NCBI RefSeq assembly: GCF_014197755.1
Contig: NZ_JACIGE010000008.1
Location: 138,643-200,267 of the forward strand
Origin: Rhodocyclus tenuis
GTDB lineage: Bacteria > Pseudomonadota > Gammaproteobacteria > Burkholderiales > Rhodocyclaceae
DNA length: 61,625 bases
Direction: 5' to 3'
Part shown: piece after piece, positions 22,305 to 31,504 of the stretch
Position numbering within the stretch: position 1 is the first letter of the stretch
Layout of the letters: each line of letters starts with the position of its first letter
The notes under the pieces: model-generated
The model's input: the letters and a program-made list of their open reading frames with translations, nothing else
What the model was told of the DNA's origin: nothing
The model's database searches: none
Made by a program: the position numbers and the translations under genes

Positions 22305-23432
22305 ATGCATGTCCGTTTCGCCGCTTTCTATTTCCTGCATTTTGCGCTGATCGGAGGATTTTCTCCTTACTTCGCGCTCTACTTGCACAAGGCGGATTTC
22401 GCGCCGCAGGAAGTGACCATCCTGATGAGCACCTTGCTGGCTGGGCGCCTGCTGTTTCCTCTCTTGTGGGGCTGGGCGGCGGACATGGGCTTGCCACGAC
22501 GATGGGCGGTTCCGCTGACGCTGATCGGCAGCATCGGCGGCTTGCTGGCCTGTCTTGATTCGCCCGGACTGCTGCGGGCGTTTTGCGCGATCCTTGTTTT
22601 TTCTTTTTTCTGGAGTGGCAATCTGCCGCTACTGGAAGCCTTGGTGCTCGATCATCTCAGTGCGCGGCGCGATGATTACGGGCGTATCCGCAAGTGGGGT
22701 TCCGCCGGCTTCCTGATCTCGGTGAGCCTGATCGGAGCCACCGTCGATGTCGCCGGAGACGGCCTTGTCTTTGCCTGCATCGGCCTTGCCTGTCTGCTGC
22801 TCGGCGTATCCCTGACCTTGCCTTGTCAGGAAGAAGGCTCACCCTTGCCGCGCTCTTGCACACCGCCTTCGCTGCTGCGCACGCCTCGCGTTCGCGCCCT
22901 GTTGCTGATCGGTTTCCTGATGTGTCTGGTGCATGGCGCCTACAACCTGCTGTTTTCGATCTACCTCTCCGACCATGGCTATTCAACGAAGATCATCGGC
23001 GTCCTATGGGCCTTGGGGGCCTTGTCGGAGATCGTCGTCCTGTCCTTCTCGGCGGCCATCTTTCAGCGCTGTGCCAGGCGCAAGCTGATCGCACTCTGCT
23101 TCTTCGCTGCCACTGTCCGCTTCCTGCTGACGGCCTGGGGTGTTTCATCGCCCGGGCTTCTCGTGCTCGCCCAGTTGATGCATGCGCTGAGTTTCGGGCT
23201 ATGTCATGCAGCGATCGTCGGTGCTCTGGCGGATGCCAGCGCGACGGGGCGGCAGAATGGCGTCCAGGCGGCTTACGCCTCGGCCTGCGGAGCCGGTGCT
23301 CTGGCTGGCAGTCTTGCGAGCGGCGCTTTGTGGAGCCTCGGCGGCGGTGGCTGGGCGTTTACCGCCGCTGCCATCTTTGCCGCTGCCAGCGTTCCCTGGC
23401 TGTTGCGTGTGCGCAGGCTGCCGGTTTCCTGA
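22305..23432 (+). CDS. MFS transporter (HcaT/MFS_1-like)
   Basis: The 375-aa protein has about 12 hydrophobic helices and the N-terminal pattern of the MFS_1-like (LacY/HcaT) group: FYFLHFALIGGFSPYFALYL. Transport motifs are present (WGWAADMGLPRRWAVPL; DDYGRIRKWGSAGFLISV). The ATG at 22305 lies four bases after the PepSY gene stop, so it is likely in the same operon and may move a siderophore or its breakdown product. The substrate is unknown; the family itself is usually annotated for small carboxylates or sugars. Confidence 0.85.
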   Translation: MHVRFAAFYFLHFALIGGFSPYFALYLHKADFAPQEVTILMSTLLAGRLLFPLLWGWAADMGLPRRWAVPLTLIGSIGGLLACLDSPGLLRAFCAILVFSFFWSGNLPLLEALVLDHLSARRDDYGRIRKWGSAGFLISVSLIGATVDVAGDGLVFACIGLACLLLGVSLTLPCQEEGSPLPRSCTPPSLLRTPRVRALLLIGFLMCLVHGAYNLLFSIYLSDHGYSTKIIGVLWALGALSEIVVLSFSAAIFQRCARRKLIALCFFAATVRFLLTAWGVSSPGLLVLAQLMHALSFGLCHAAIVGALADASATGRQNGVQAAYASACGAGALAGSLASGALWSLGGGGWAFTAAAIFAAASVPWLLRVRRLPVS

Positions 23433-23471
23433 GTTTCGCTCAAGCCTGCGAAGACGGTTTGAGCGAAACTC
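23431..23471 (+). terminator. 13-bp perfect stem-loop at the end of the iron-uptake operon
   Basis: GAGTTTCGCTCAA (23431-23443) and its exact complement (23459-23471) begin within the MFS stop codon. No T-run follows. It probably marks the 3' end of the operon transcript. Confidence 0.55.
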
Positions 23472-23704
23472 GGAACTACCCGAGCCAGCCGGGTGACCCT
23501 ATTTCGATCGCAGGTCGGCGTCAGGCGTGGCCATCCTCGCGAAGTCTGATGGCACTGCTTGTCGTCGCGTAAGCGGCGCGCGTGTTCGAGTGCTGATGCC
23601 AAGTGGATCAGTGTCTTTCAGCTGCAGCTCATTTTGCTGATGGCTGCGTTGCCGAGCGTCCGCCGGTGGTAAACTGCCGCCTGTCAAATTTCTGAAACAA
23701 AGAT

Positions 23705-24343
23705 ATGTTCGGACGTCTGTTGCCCCAGGAGGGCAGGTTTTTCGACCTTTTCAACGCGCACACCGAGCAGATCATGCTGGGCGCCGAGGCCTTGGTCGCG
23801 CTGATGGCTGCGCTGAACAAGCCGAACGGCGAGTCGGCCGAGTATTTCGAAGCGATCGATGCGGCCGAAGATCGCGCTGACAGCGTCACTCACGAAACGA
23901 TGGCGCTGCTGCACAAAACCTTCATCACGCCGCTCGACCGCGACGAGATTCACAAGTTGATCAGCTGTCTCGACGACATCATCGATCTGATCAAGGGAGC
24001 GGCGCAGATTCTCACGCTTTACGACATCCGGCGCGCGACACCCGAGGCCACCAACCTGGCCGAAATCATTCTCTCCAGCTGTGATCGCGTCCGTTCGGCG
24101 GTACGCCTGTTGCCGTCGATGGACAATGGTCCGGCAATCCTGAAGACCTGCGAGGAAATCGACCGCCTCGAGTCGGATGCCGATCGTGTCATGCGCGGTG
24201 CGATGTCGCGACTATTCCGTGAAGAGCCTGACGTACGCCAGTTGATCAAGCTGAAAGCGGTATATGAACTGCTGGAGACGGTGACGGATCGTTGCGAGGA
24301 TGCGGCGAACATCATCGAAGGCATCGTCCTCGAAAACTCCTGA
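23705..24343 (+). CDS. DUF47/PhoU-like phosphate transport regulator
   Basis: The 212-aa all-helical protein is of the DUF47 (PhoU_div) family (MFGRLLPQEGRFFDLFNAHTEQI; ADSVTHETMALLHKTFITPLDRDEIHKL; LIKLKAVYELLETVTDRCEDAANIIEGIV). The E/DxxxD-type helices bind metal clusters in PhoU relatives. It lies 12 bp before a Pit-family phosphate transporter. This two-gene arrangement is widespread, and the protein is taken to control the transporter's activity. Confidence 0.92.
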   Translation: MFGRLLPQEGRFFDLFNAHTEQIMLGAEALVALMAALNKPNGESAEYFEAIDAAEDRADSVTHETMALLHKTFITPLDRDEIHKLISCLDDIIDLIKGAAQILTLYDIRRATPEATNLAEIILSSCDRVRSAVRLLPSMDNGPAILKTCEEIDRLESDADRVMRGAMSRLFREEPDVRQLIKLKAVYELLETVTDRCEDAANIIEGIVLENS

Positions 24344-24355
24344 CCGGCGTCGTCA

Positions 24356-25366
24356 ATGGAATCCGTAAATATCGGCTTTGGCGCCGTGGCGTTCCTTGTC
24401 GTCCTGGCGCTTGCCTTCGACTTCATGAACGGCTTCCACGACGCGGCCAACGCGATCGCGACGGTGGTGTCGACGCGCGTCATGAAGCCGCATACGGCGG
24501 TGATGATGGCGGCGATGTGCAATATCGCCGCCATCTTCATCTTCCAGCTGCATGTGGCAGCGACCGTTGGCAAGGGCACCATTGATCCGGCAATCATCGA
24601 CCACTATGTCGTTTTCGGCGCGCTGGTCGGCGGCATCGCCTGGAACCTGATCACCTGGTACTACGGCATCCCTTCGTCATCATCGCACGCGCTGATCGGC
24701 GGCCTCATCGGCGCCGCGCTGGCCAAGGCTGGGCCGGGTTCGCTGATCAGTGCCGGCGTGATCAAGACCGTTGCCTTCATCCTCATCTCGCCGCTGCTCG
24801 GCATGCTGCTCGGTACGCTGATGATGATCATCGTCTCCTGGGTATTCCGCAGCAGTACGCCACGGCGCGTCGACAAGTGGTCGCGCCGTCTGCAACTGAT
24901 CTCCGCGTCGGCGTACGCGCTCGGGCACGGCGGCAATGACGCGCAGAAGACGATCGGCATCATCTGGATGCTGCTCATCGCCGCCGGCATGAACGGCAGT
25001 GATCCTTCCGCACCGCCGATGTGGGTGATCATCAGCTGTTACACGGCGATCGGCCTGGGAACGGCCTTTGGTGGCTGGCGCATCATCAAGCTGATGGGGC
25101 AGAAGATCACGCGCCTGCGTCCGGTCGGCGGTTTCTGTGCGCAGACCGGTGGCGCGGCGACACTGTTCATCGCCACTGCCTTCGGTATTCCGGTATCGAC
25201 GACGCACACCATCACCGGCGCCATCGTCGGAGTCGGTGCGACGCGCAAGCTGTCGGCGGTGCGCTGGGGAATCGCCGGCACCATCGTCTGGGCGTGGATC
25301 CTGACCATTCCCTGTAGTGCGCTGATTGCAGCGATCTTCTGGTACCTCGGCCGCTTCTTCCTCTGA
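24356..25366 (+). CDS. pit: Low-affinity inorganic phosphate transporter, Pit family
   Basis: The 336-aa inner-membrane protein carries metal-phosphate with protons. It has the two signature repeats of the family, DFMNGFHDAANAIATVVSTRVM near the N-terminus and ALGHGGNDAQKTIGI in the middle, plus the SSSHALIGG and STTHTITGAIVG motifs. About ten membrane helices are visible. It forms an operon with the DUF47 protein upstream. Confidence 0.95.
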   Translation: MESVNIGFGAVAFLVVLALAFDFMNGFHDAANAIATVVSTRVMKPHTAVMMAAMCNIAAIFIFQLHVAATVGKGTIDPAIIDHYVVFGALVGGIAWNLITWYYGIPSSSSHALIGGLIGAALAKAGPGSLISAGVIKTVAFILISPLLGMLLGTLMMIIVSWVFRSSTPRRVDKWSRRLQLISASAYALGHGGNDAQKTIGIIWMLLIAAGMNGSDPSAPPMWVIISCYTAIGLGTAFGGWRIIKLMGQKITRLRPVGGFCAQTGGAATLFIATAFGIPVSTTHTITGAIVGVGATRKLSAVRWGIAGTIVWAWILTIPCSALIAAIFWYLGRFFL

Positions 25367-25496
25367 GTGCAGCGCTGATGACCGCCAGCCGGCGGTCGTC
25401 CTCCGCTTTCGCGCCGGCAAGCTTGTGCTTTCGGGCGCGTTGCTTTCCGTCTCGTGCCCCTCTCGGCGTTTTCGTGCCTGCTGACAGCCTTCCTTC

Positions 25497-26372
25497 ATGA
25501 CTGCCCGTTCCGCTCGCCTGAACGGCTATCTGTTCGTGGTCATCGCCGCTGGCGGTTTTGGTGCGATGCCGATTTTTGCCCGCTTCGCCTACGCCGAGGG
25601 CGTCGATCTGGCAACGATGCTCTTCCTGCGTTTTGCCATCGCAGCGGCACTGATGACTCTGGTGATGCTGCTCTGGCGCCTGCGCTGGCCACGCGGACGC
25701 GACCTGTGGCTGCTGATCGGCATGGGCGCGCTCGGTTATGTCGGTCAGGCATACTGCTATTTCGCCGCCCTGCGCTACGCGACGGCCGGGTTGACGACGC
25801 TGCTGCTCTATCTGTACCCGGCGATCGTCACCATTCTTGCCGCAGTGCTGGCGCGCCGGCGCTTGTCCGGCTTGCGCCTTGCCGCGGTATTGGCTGCCTT
25901 GTTCGGCGCCGCCCTGGCGGTGGGGGACAGCATCGGCGGCAGTCCGCTCGGCATCATTCTGGGCGTTGGCGCGGCGCTGATCTATTCGGTCTACATTCTG
26001 GTTGGCGCGCGCGTCACCGATTCTGCTGGCGCGATTCCGGGGGCGACGGTGGTGATGCTCTCCGCCGCTGCCGTCTATGGCGGCATTGCCCTTGCGCAGG
26101 GAATGACGCTGCCGCATACGGGCGCCGGCTGGGCGGCGGTGGCGGGGATTGCCGTGCTGTCGACGGCGGCGGCGATTGCTGCTTTCCTGGCCGCAATGAA
26201 ACGGCTTGGTGCCGCCGACGCGGCGACGCTATCGACGCTAGAGCCGGTCATCACCATCGTGCTGGCGGCGATTTTTCTCGGCGAAGCGATCGGCTTGCGC
26301 CAGTTGCTCGGTGGTGCGGTGATCCTCGCCGCCGTACTCGTCCTGACCCGCTTGCCGAAAACAAGCGCCTGA
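25497..26372 (+). CDS. EamA/DMT-superfamily permease
   Basis: The 291-aa membrane protein has ten hydrophobic helices in two homologous EamA halves (about 5-140 and 150-285; the second ends LSTLEPVITIVLAAIFLGEAIGLRQLLGG). Members export amino acids, nucleosides or other small metabolites. The substrate is not predictable here. It stands 130 bp after pit and converges on the small YdcH-like gene. Confidence 0.9.
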   Translation: MTARSARLNGYLFVVIAAGGFGAMPIFARFAYAEGVDLATMLFLRFAIAAALMTLVMLLWRLRWPRGRDLWLLIGMGALGYVGQAYCYFAALRYATAGLTTLLLYLYPAIVTILAAVLARRRLSGLRLAAVLAALFGAALAVGDSIGGSPLGIILGVGAALIYSVYILVGARVTDSAGAIPGATVVMLSAAAVYGGIALAQGMTLPHTGAGWAAVAGIAVLSTAAAIAAFLAAMKRLGAADAATLSTLEPVITIVLAAIFLGEAIGLRQLLGGAVILAAVLVLTRLPKTSA

Positions 26373-26480
26373 GCGGCCTGCGTGGGTTTGACGCGGCGGT
26401 GACAGCGAATGCCGCAGGAACGCGGTCGGCAACGAAGGCTGCAGCGCGGCCAGAGCCAGGTGGGCAGGCGAGTCTGCCGT

Positions 26481-26693
26481 TCAGGCAGGAATGTCCGGGG
26501 TGAGCATCCGCTCAAGCTGGTCGATGCGGTCCTTGAGCAGCAGCTTGCGCTTTTTCAGGCGTCGAACGAGCAGGTGGTCAGGCGGGGGATTGAGCAGCAG
26601 GTGCTCGATGACCGAGTCGAGATCACGGTGTTCGACCTGCAGCGCGTGCAGTTGCGCGCGGATGAAGCTCTCGTCTTCGTCGTTCAGCGTCAT
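26481..26693 (-). CDS. YdcH/DUF465-family small protein
   Basis: A 70-aa, highly charged, all-helical protein (SFIRAQLHALQVEHRDLDSVI; LLVRRLKKRKLLLKDRIDQLERML). The heptad pattern suggests a coiled-coil hairpin. The family is common in proteobacteria and has no established function. It is transcribed alone, convergent with the EamA permease. Confidence 0.85.
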   Translation of the reverse strand: MTLNDEDESFIRAQLHALQVEHRDLDSVIEHLLLNPPPDHLLVRRLKKRKLLLKDRIDQLERMLTPDIPA

Positions 26694-26933
26694 CGGGGAG
26701 AATTCCGGTTTCAGGTCAGCTCAGCAACAGTTAACAGGTCCGCCACTAGGCAAGGCTCAAAACGCTGACTGGTCAGTGAGTGGACCCGCCTCGCAGTTCT
26801 GGCGCGCGCGGCAAACTGCCAAATCGCTAGGCTATGTTAGGCGTGCAGGCGGCGAAAGACAACGCTTGCAGATGCACTGCCACGCCCTCGCGAACGCCGT
26901 CGCTGTGCTGCCTTGGCGCGCCGGACGCAGCAC

Positions 26934-27731
26934 TCATGACGGCTGCTGGCCTGGCTGCTGCAGGTGGCTGATGAACCAGCCGAGCGTCAGCGACGTCAGT
27001 GCGGCGAAGGCAGTTGCCGGCAGCGTTTGTGCATCGCCATCGGCTAGCGGGCACAGCTCGTTGGGCGCTTCAACGCGTGCCAGCGCGCGCCGCGCCGGCC
27101 TCTGGCTCTCGGCCTGTTCGCCGACAATGTGTAGCAGCGGAGCGGCGAGCGTGCGCAGGTAGAGCAAGCCGGCGAGATCAATCATGCCGCTGCGGCAGAC
27201 CAGTGCGCCAACGTCGCGATCGCGCTGGGCGGCGGCACGGACGGCGGCGGGCGATACGTCACCGACGGCATAGATGCCGATCGGCAGCACTGGCAGACCG
27301 CCTTCGACATAGCGCTGCTCGATCAAGGCCAGCAAATCGAGCAGCCGCTGCGTCAGCAGCGGCGTGTTGTGGTGCAGGTTGGCAAAGCGCGCTTCGTCCG
27401 GCGTCAGCACTTCCTCGATCACTGTCGCCATGCCGGCTGCGTTGAGTGCGCCGGCGAGCTGCAGAAGCTCCTGACTGAACATGGCATCGGTGGCCGCGAG
27501 GATGATCAGCGCTCGGGCTTGCCCGGGCAGCGACAGCCGGCCCGGCAGCAGTGGCGGGGCGCTTGCTGCTCGGTCAGAAGGCGGCTCGTCAGGCCAGTCA
27601 GGCGCTTCCTTGAGGCTTGTTCCGCCATCCGCTGCAGGCTCGGCTCCGCCGGTGAGTGCGGGCGACAGAGCTTCGTCGGCGCTACTGGCGCTGTCCTGCC
27701 GCTCGGTCGCTGTCGGGTTCTGCGTCGTCAT
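26934..27731 (-). CDS. Dienelactone-hydrolase-like protein that appears to lack the catalytic residues
   Basis: The 265-aa protein has a low-complexity acidic N-terminus (1-65). A domain with the alpha/beta-hydrolase layout follows, as in hydrolases often fused to phosphoribosyltransferases (LQLAGALNAAGMATVIEEVLTPDEARF; HNTPLLTQRLLDLLA; LPIGIYAVGD; DVGALVCRSGMIDLAG; APLLHIVGEQ). Where active relatives carry a nucleophile elbow (G-x-S-x-G) this one reads YAVGDVSPAA. The segment that usually holds the catalytic histidine (ATHLFEE-like) is not recognisable. It may therefore be a binding or regulatory pseudoenzyme. It lies 15 bp downstream of the MgtC/DUF4010 gene on the same strand. Confidence 0.6.
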   Translation of the reverse strand: MTTQNPTATERQDSASSADEALSPALTGGAEPAADGGTSLKEAPDWPDEPPSDRAASAPPLLPGRLSLPGQARALIILAATDAMFSQELLQLAGALNAAGMATVIEEVLTPDEARFANLHHNTPLLTQRLLDLLALIEQRYVEGGLPVLPIGIYAVGDVSPAAVRAAAQRDRDVGALVCRSGMIDLAGLLYLRTLAAPLLHIVGEQAESQRPARRALARVEAPNELCPLADGDAQTLPATAFAALTSLTLGWFISHLQQPGQQPS

Positions 27732-27746
27732 CGCGGCACCGGTTTT

Positions 27747-29015
27747 CTACAGTATGCGCAGCAACACCCAGCCGGCGAGCGAGCCGCCGGCAAGGCCAAG
27801 GAAGCCGGCAAGCGCACCGCGCATCAGCGCCCGCCCGCCGACAACGCTGATGATGCCGAGCTTGAAGCCCAGATTGGCGAGCATGGCAATGAGGATTGCC
27901 GTCGCTGCTTCGCCGGCCGATAGCTTGTCCTGACCGAACAGGTGCAGGCTGGAGAGTGTGATCGCATCGACATCGGTGAGCCCCGAGATCAGCGCGACCA
28001 CATAGAGGCCTGCTGTGCCGGCATAGTCGGAAAGCGCCGCCGAGCAGAGCAGGACGACGCCATAGACCAGTCCGAAGGTAATCGCGGTGCGCAGTTCGGT
28101 CGGGTTGCGCAGCTCGAGTTCGGGCAGCCCATCCCTGCTGCCGAGCTGACGCCAGGCAACGAAGCTGATGATCGCGCCGGCGAGCAGACCGCCACCGAGC
28201 ACCGGCAACACCGCCGGCAGGGCGCCCGGTTGCACGACGGCAGTGAGCATGCCCAGACGCAATGGGACGATCATGTTGGCGATGAGGATGACGACCAGTG
28301 CCAGCGGCGCGAGTCCGGCCTGGCTGCGTGCGTGGCGCGAGAAAATCAGCGTCGTTGCCGTACTTGAAGCGAGTCCGCCAAAAAAACCGAGCAGTGGCGC
28401 GCCGCGCTGCTGGCCGAAGAAGCGCAGCGCGGCATAACCGCAGAGGCTGACGCCGGAAATGAGTACCACCATCCACCAGATCTGTGCCGGGTTGAGCGCC
28501 GCATAGGGGCCCATGTCCTTGTTCGGCAGGATCGGCAGGATCACCAGCGAGAGTACGGCAAACTGCAGGATCGAGTTGAGGTCGGCACGCGTCATGCTGC
28601 GCGACAGCGATTGCAGTTCGGGCTTGAAATAGAGCAGCAGCGTGGTCAGGATGGCCATGATCACCGCCGGCTCGCGATAGCCGAGCGTGATCATCGCGCC
28701 GTAGGCAAAGCAGAGCAGCAGCGCCACCACCGAAGTGGTGCCGGGATCGACTTCGTCAGGGTGCATGCGGTAGGCGGCGATCATCATGGCGCCGACGATG
28801 AGCAGGCCGGCAGCGATGATCCACGGCGAAGCGAGCTGTCCGGCAAGCAGTGCGCAAATGGCGCCGAAGCTGCCGACCAGCCCGAAAGTGCGCAGCCCGG
28901 CACGCGAGGCGGGGTTGCGTTCGCGTTCGAGCCCGATCAGCAGGCCGACGCCGAGGCTGATGAGCAGGTCGGGCAGGATGTCGAGCCCGGCCTTGTCGAG
29001 GAGTTCGCCGTTCAT
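27747..29015 (-). CDS. MgtC/DUF4010-family integral membrane protein
   Basis: The 422-aa protein begins with an MgtC/SapB-type segment (LLISLGVGLLIGLERERNP, RTFGLVGSFGAICALLAGQL). It continues with a DUF4010 region of eight or so helices (GFFGGLASSTATTLIFSRHAR; LYVVALISGLTDVDAITLS). The function of the long form is not established; a transporter role is likely. The ATG at 29015 was chosen because the homologous sequence begins there and the extension would run into ispD. The start codons of this gene and ispD are only 18 bp apart, so their promoters must overlap the coding regions. Confidence 0.85.
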   Translation of the reverse strand: MNGELLDKAGLDILPDLLISLGVGLLIGLERERNPASRAGLRTFGLVGSFGAICALLAGQLASPWIIAAGLLIVGAMMIAAYRMHPDEVDPGTTSVVALLLCFAYGAMITLGYREPAVIMAILTTLLLYFKPELQSLSRSMTRADLNSILQFAVLSLVILPILPNKDMGPYAALNPAQIWWMVVLISGVSLCGYAALRFFGQQRGAPLLGFFGGLASSTATTLIFSRHARSQAGLAPLALVVILIANMIVPLRLGMLTAVVQPGALPAVLPVLGGGLLAGAIISFVAWRQLGSRDGLPELELRNPTELRTAITFGLVYGVVLLCSAALSDYAGTAGLYVVALISGLTDVDAITLSSLHLFGQDKLSAGEAATAILIAMLANLGFKLGIISVVGGRALMRGALAGFLGLAGGSLAGWVLLRIL

Positions 29016-29033
29016 TTCCGTTAAAATTACGCG

Positions 29034-29735
29034 ATGCCCAGACACTATGCAATCGTCCCCGCCGCCGGCAGCGGCTCGCGCTTTGGCGCCGAAATGCCGA
29101 AACAATACCTGCCACTCGCCGGCCGCCCCTTGATCCATCACACGCTGGCGGCGCTCTGCCAGTGCCCGCTGATCGAGCGCGTGTGGGTCGTCCTGTCTCC
29201 CGGCGACAGCTACTGGCCGCGTTGGGACTGGACCGTTCTCGGGCCGAAGCTCGAAACCGTGTACTGCGGTGGCGCGACGCGCGCCGAGAGCGTCAGCAAC
29301 GGACTGGTCGCCGCGCAGACGGCAGCGGCCGACGACGACTGGGCGCTGGTACACGACGCGGCGCGTCCGTGCATCTCGCAGGCGATGCTGCGCAGCCTGT
29401 GCAACGAACTCGCTGACGATCCGGTCGGCGGCCTGCTCGCCGCTCCGGTTGCCGACACGCTGAAACGCGCCGACGCCGGGCAACGCGTCCTCGCGACCGA
29501 GCCGCGCGATGGCCTGTGGCAGGCGCAGACGCCGCAGATGTTCCGCTACGGTCTGTTACGTCGGGCGCTGAGCGCCTGTCCGCAGGTGACCGACGAAGCC
29601 GGCGCCGTCGAGGCGGCAGGCTATCAGCCGCGTCTCGTTCGCGCCGACGCCTCCAACCTGAAAGTCACTTTCCCGGCCGATCTGGCGCTGGCCGAGGCCA
29701 TCCTGAAAAGCCGTCGCGAGGAAATCCCCGTATGA
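29034..29735 (+). CDS. ispD: 2-C-methyl-D-erythritol 4-phosphate cytidylyltransferase
   Basis: The 233-aa cytoplasmic enzyme makes CDP-methylerythritol in the MEP isoprenoid pathway. The N-terminal nucleotide-binding loop ([23 protein letters not shown]), the [12 protein letters not shown] motif and the [14 protein letters not shown] segment are intact. The stop codon overlaps the ispF start (ATGA), so the two are translationally coupled. Confidence 0.96.
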   Translation: MPRHYAIVPAAGSGSRFGAEMPKQYLPLAGRPLIHHTLAALCQCPLIERVWVVLSPGDSYWPRWDWTVLGPKLETVYCGGATRAESVSNGLVAAQTAAADDDWALVHDAARPCISQAMLRSLCNELADDPVGGLLAAPVADTLKRADAGQRVLATEPRDGLWQAQTPQMFRYGLLRRALSACPQVTDEAGAVEAAGYQPRLVRADASNLKVTFPADLALAEAILKSRREEIPV

Positions 29736-30232
29736 GCCAGTCTCCCCGTTTGCGTGTCGGCCAGGGTTTCGACAGCCACGCGCTCGTTCCCGGCCGGCCG
29801 CTGATCCTCGGCGGTGTGCATATTCCGTACGCGCTTGGCCTGCTCGGTCATTCCGACGCTGACGCGCTGCTGCACGCGATTACTGATGCGCTGATCGGTG
29901 CCGCCGGCCTTGGCGATATCGGCCGCCACTTTCCCGATACCGACGAACGCTACCGCGGTGCCGACAGCCGCGTATTGCTGCGTGCGGCGGTCGACCTGCT
30001 GGCGGCAGCCGGCTGGCGCGTGCTCAATGTCGACGCAACCGTGATCATCCAGCAGCCGAAAATGGCGCCGCACGTGCCGGCGATGATCGCCAACATCGCT
30101 GCCGACCTTGGCGTCGCCCCGACTGACGTGAACATCAAGGCGAAGACTGCCGAACGTCTGGGCTTCGTCGGTCGTGGCGAAGGCGTCGCCGTCGAGGCGA
30201 TCGCGCTGATCGAACATGCCCCCGCTGTCTGA
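29732..30232 (+). CDS. ispF: 2-C-methyl-D-erythritol 2,4-cyclodiphosphate synthase
   Basis: The 166-aa trimeric enzyme cyclises CDP-ME 2-phosphate in the MEP pathway. It shows the conserved zinc/substrate residues in [34 protein letters not shown] and [10 protein letters not shown], and the C-terminal INIKAKTAE-type block. The start ATG at 29732 overlaps the ispD stop. Confidence 0.96.
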   Translation: MSQSPRLRVGQGFDSHALVPGRPLILGGVHIPYALGLLGHSDADALLHAITDALIGAAGLGDIGRHFPDTDERYRGADSRVLLRAAVDLLAAAGWRVLNVDATVIIQQPKMAPHVPAMIANIAADLGVAPTDVNIKAKTAERLGFVGRGEGVAVEAIALIEHAPAV

Positions 30233-30270
30233 GAACGACTTTCCCGGGCGCGTCAGCGCCTGACGGGATC

Positions 30271-31488
30271 ATGGCAATGATCAAGAAGATCCGCGTCGAG
30301 CAGGTTCGCGTCGGCATGTACGTACATGACTTCAATGCCGGCTGGCTCGATCATCCGTTTGCGCGCAACCGCATGAAGATCGCCAGCGACGAAGAGTTGC
30401 ACAAGCTCGCCGCCAGCGGCATCCGCGAGATTTTCATCGACACCGCGCGCGGTGTCGATGTCGCCGACGCGCCGACGCGGGAAGAAGCCGCTGCCGCTAC
30501 TGAAGTCAGCTTGCTGGCGCTCGATACGGCTCCGCGAAGCGCTGTGCGCGTGGCGCTTGCCGATGAGTTGACGCGCGCGAAAAGCGTTTTCGCCGAAGGC
30601 ACGCGCGCGATCCGTACGGTCATGGAGGACGCCCGGCTCGGTCGCCAGCTTGAAATCGAGGCAATGTCGCCGGTGGTCGAAAAGATTGCCGCTTCGATCA
30701 TCCGCAACAGCAACGCGATGATGAGCATGCGTCGGCTGAAGCACCTCGACGACTACACCTACCTGCATTCGGTGGCGGTATGCACCATGCTGGCCGCTTT
30801 CGCCCGCGAGCTCGACATGGAGCTCGCCGATATCCACAGCATGGCCCTCGGTGGTCTTCTGCACGACATCGGCAAGGCGCGCGTCAGCGCGGCAATACTC
30901 AACAAGCCCAAGCGTCTGACGGAAAAGGAATTCATCCACGTCAAGTCGCACGTCGTTCTCGGCGCCGACATGCTGCGCCAGATGCCGGGCGTGCCGCCGC
31001 TGGCTTTCGCCGTACTAGAACTGCATCACGAGCGTTTCGACGGCACCGGCTATCCGCAGGCCTTGTCCGGCGAGCAGATCAGCGTCGCCGGGCGGATGGC
31101 GGCCATCGTTGACGTGTACGACTCGATCACCTCCGAACGCTGCTATCAGGCAGCGATCAGCCCGGCTGAGGCGATCCGCAAGCTTTTCGAATGGAGCCAT
31201 CACCATTTCGATTCGCAACTGGTGCAGCGCTTCGTGCGCAGCGTCGGCATCTATCCGGTCGGCACACTGGTGCGGTTGGAGAGCGGCCGTCTCGGCATCG
31301 TCGTCGAGCAGCGCGAAAGCAGTCTGCTGACGCCGGTGGTACGCGTCATCTTCGATGCCCGACGCAACTACTACATTCCGCCGGAAAACGTCGATCTGTC
31401 GCGTCCGCTCGGTGCCGGCGGCGGCGATCGCATCGTCGGCCACGAATCGCCGGCGACCTGGAAAATAGAGCTCGACCGCTTTCTCTGA
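30271..31488 (+). CDS. HD-GYP domain phosphodiesterase with N-terminal DUF3391
   Basis: The 405-aa cytoplasmic protein has a DUF3391 sensory-type segment (IRVEQVRVGMYVHDFNAGWLDHPF, 5-30). The HD-GYP domain follows, with the metal-binding HD (GGLLHDIGKARVSAAIL), later histidines (HVKSHVVLGADMLR; VLELHHERFDGTGYP) and the GYP triad intact. Such proteins hydrolyse cyclic di-GMP. The conserved residues suggest an active enzyme. It stands 38 bp after ispF and converges on envZ. Confidence 0.93.
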   Translation: MAMIKKIRVEQVRVGMYVHDFNAGWLDHPFARNRMKIASDEELHKLAASGIREIFIDTARGVDVADAPTREEAAAATEVSLLALDTAPRSAVRVALADELTRAKSVFAEGTRAIRTVMEDARLGRQLEIEAMSPVVEKIAASIIRNSNAMMSMRRLKHLDDYTYLHSVAVCTMLAAFARELDMELADIHSMALGGLLHDIGKARVSAAILNKPKRLTEKEFIHVKSHVVLGADMLRQMPGVPPLAFAVLELHHERFDGTGYPQALSGEQISVAGRMAAIVDVYDSITSERCYQAAISPAEAIRKLFEWSHHHFDSQLVQRFVRSVGIYPVGTLVRLESGRLGIVVEQRESSLLTPVVRVIFDARRNYYIPPENVDLSRPLGAGGGDRIVGHESPATWKIELDRFL

Positions 31489-31504
31489 GCGTGTCGCCGC
31501 GGCG

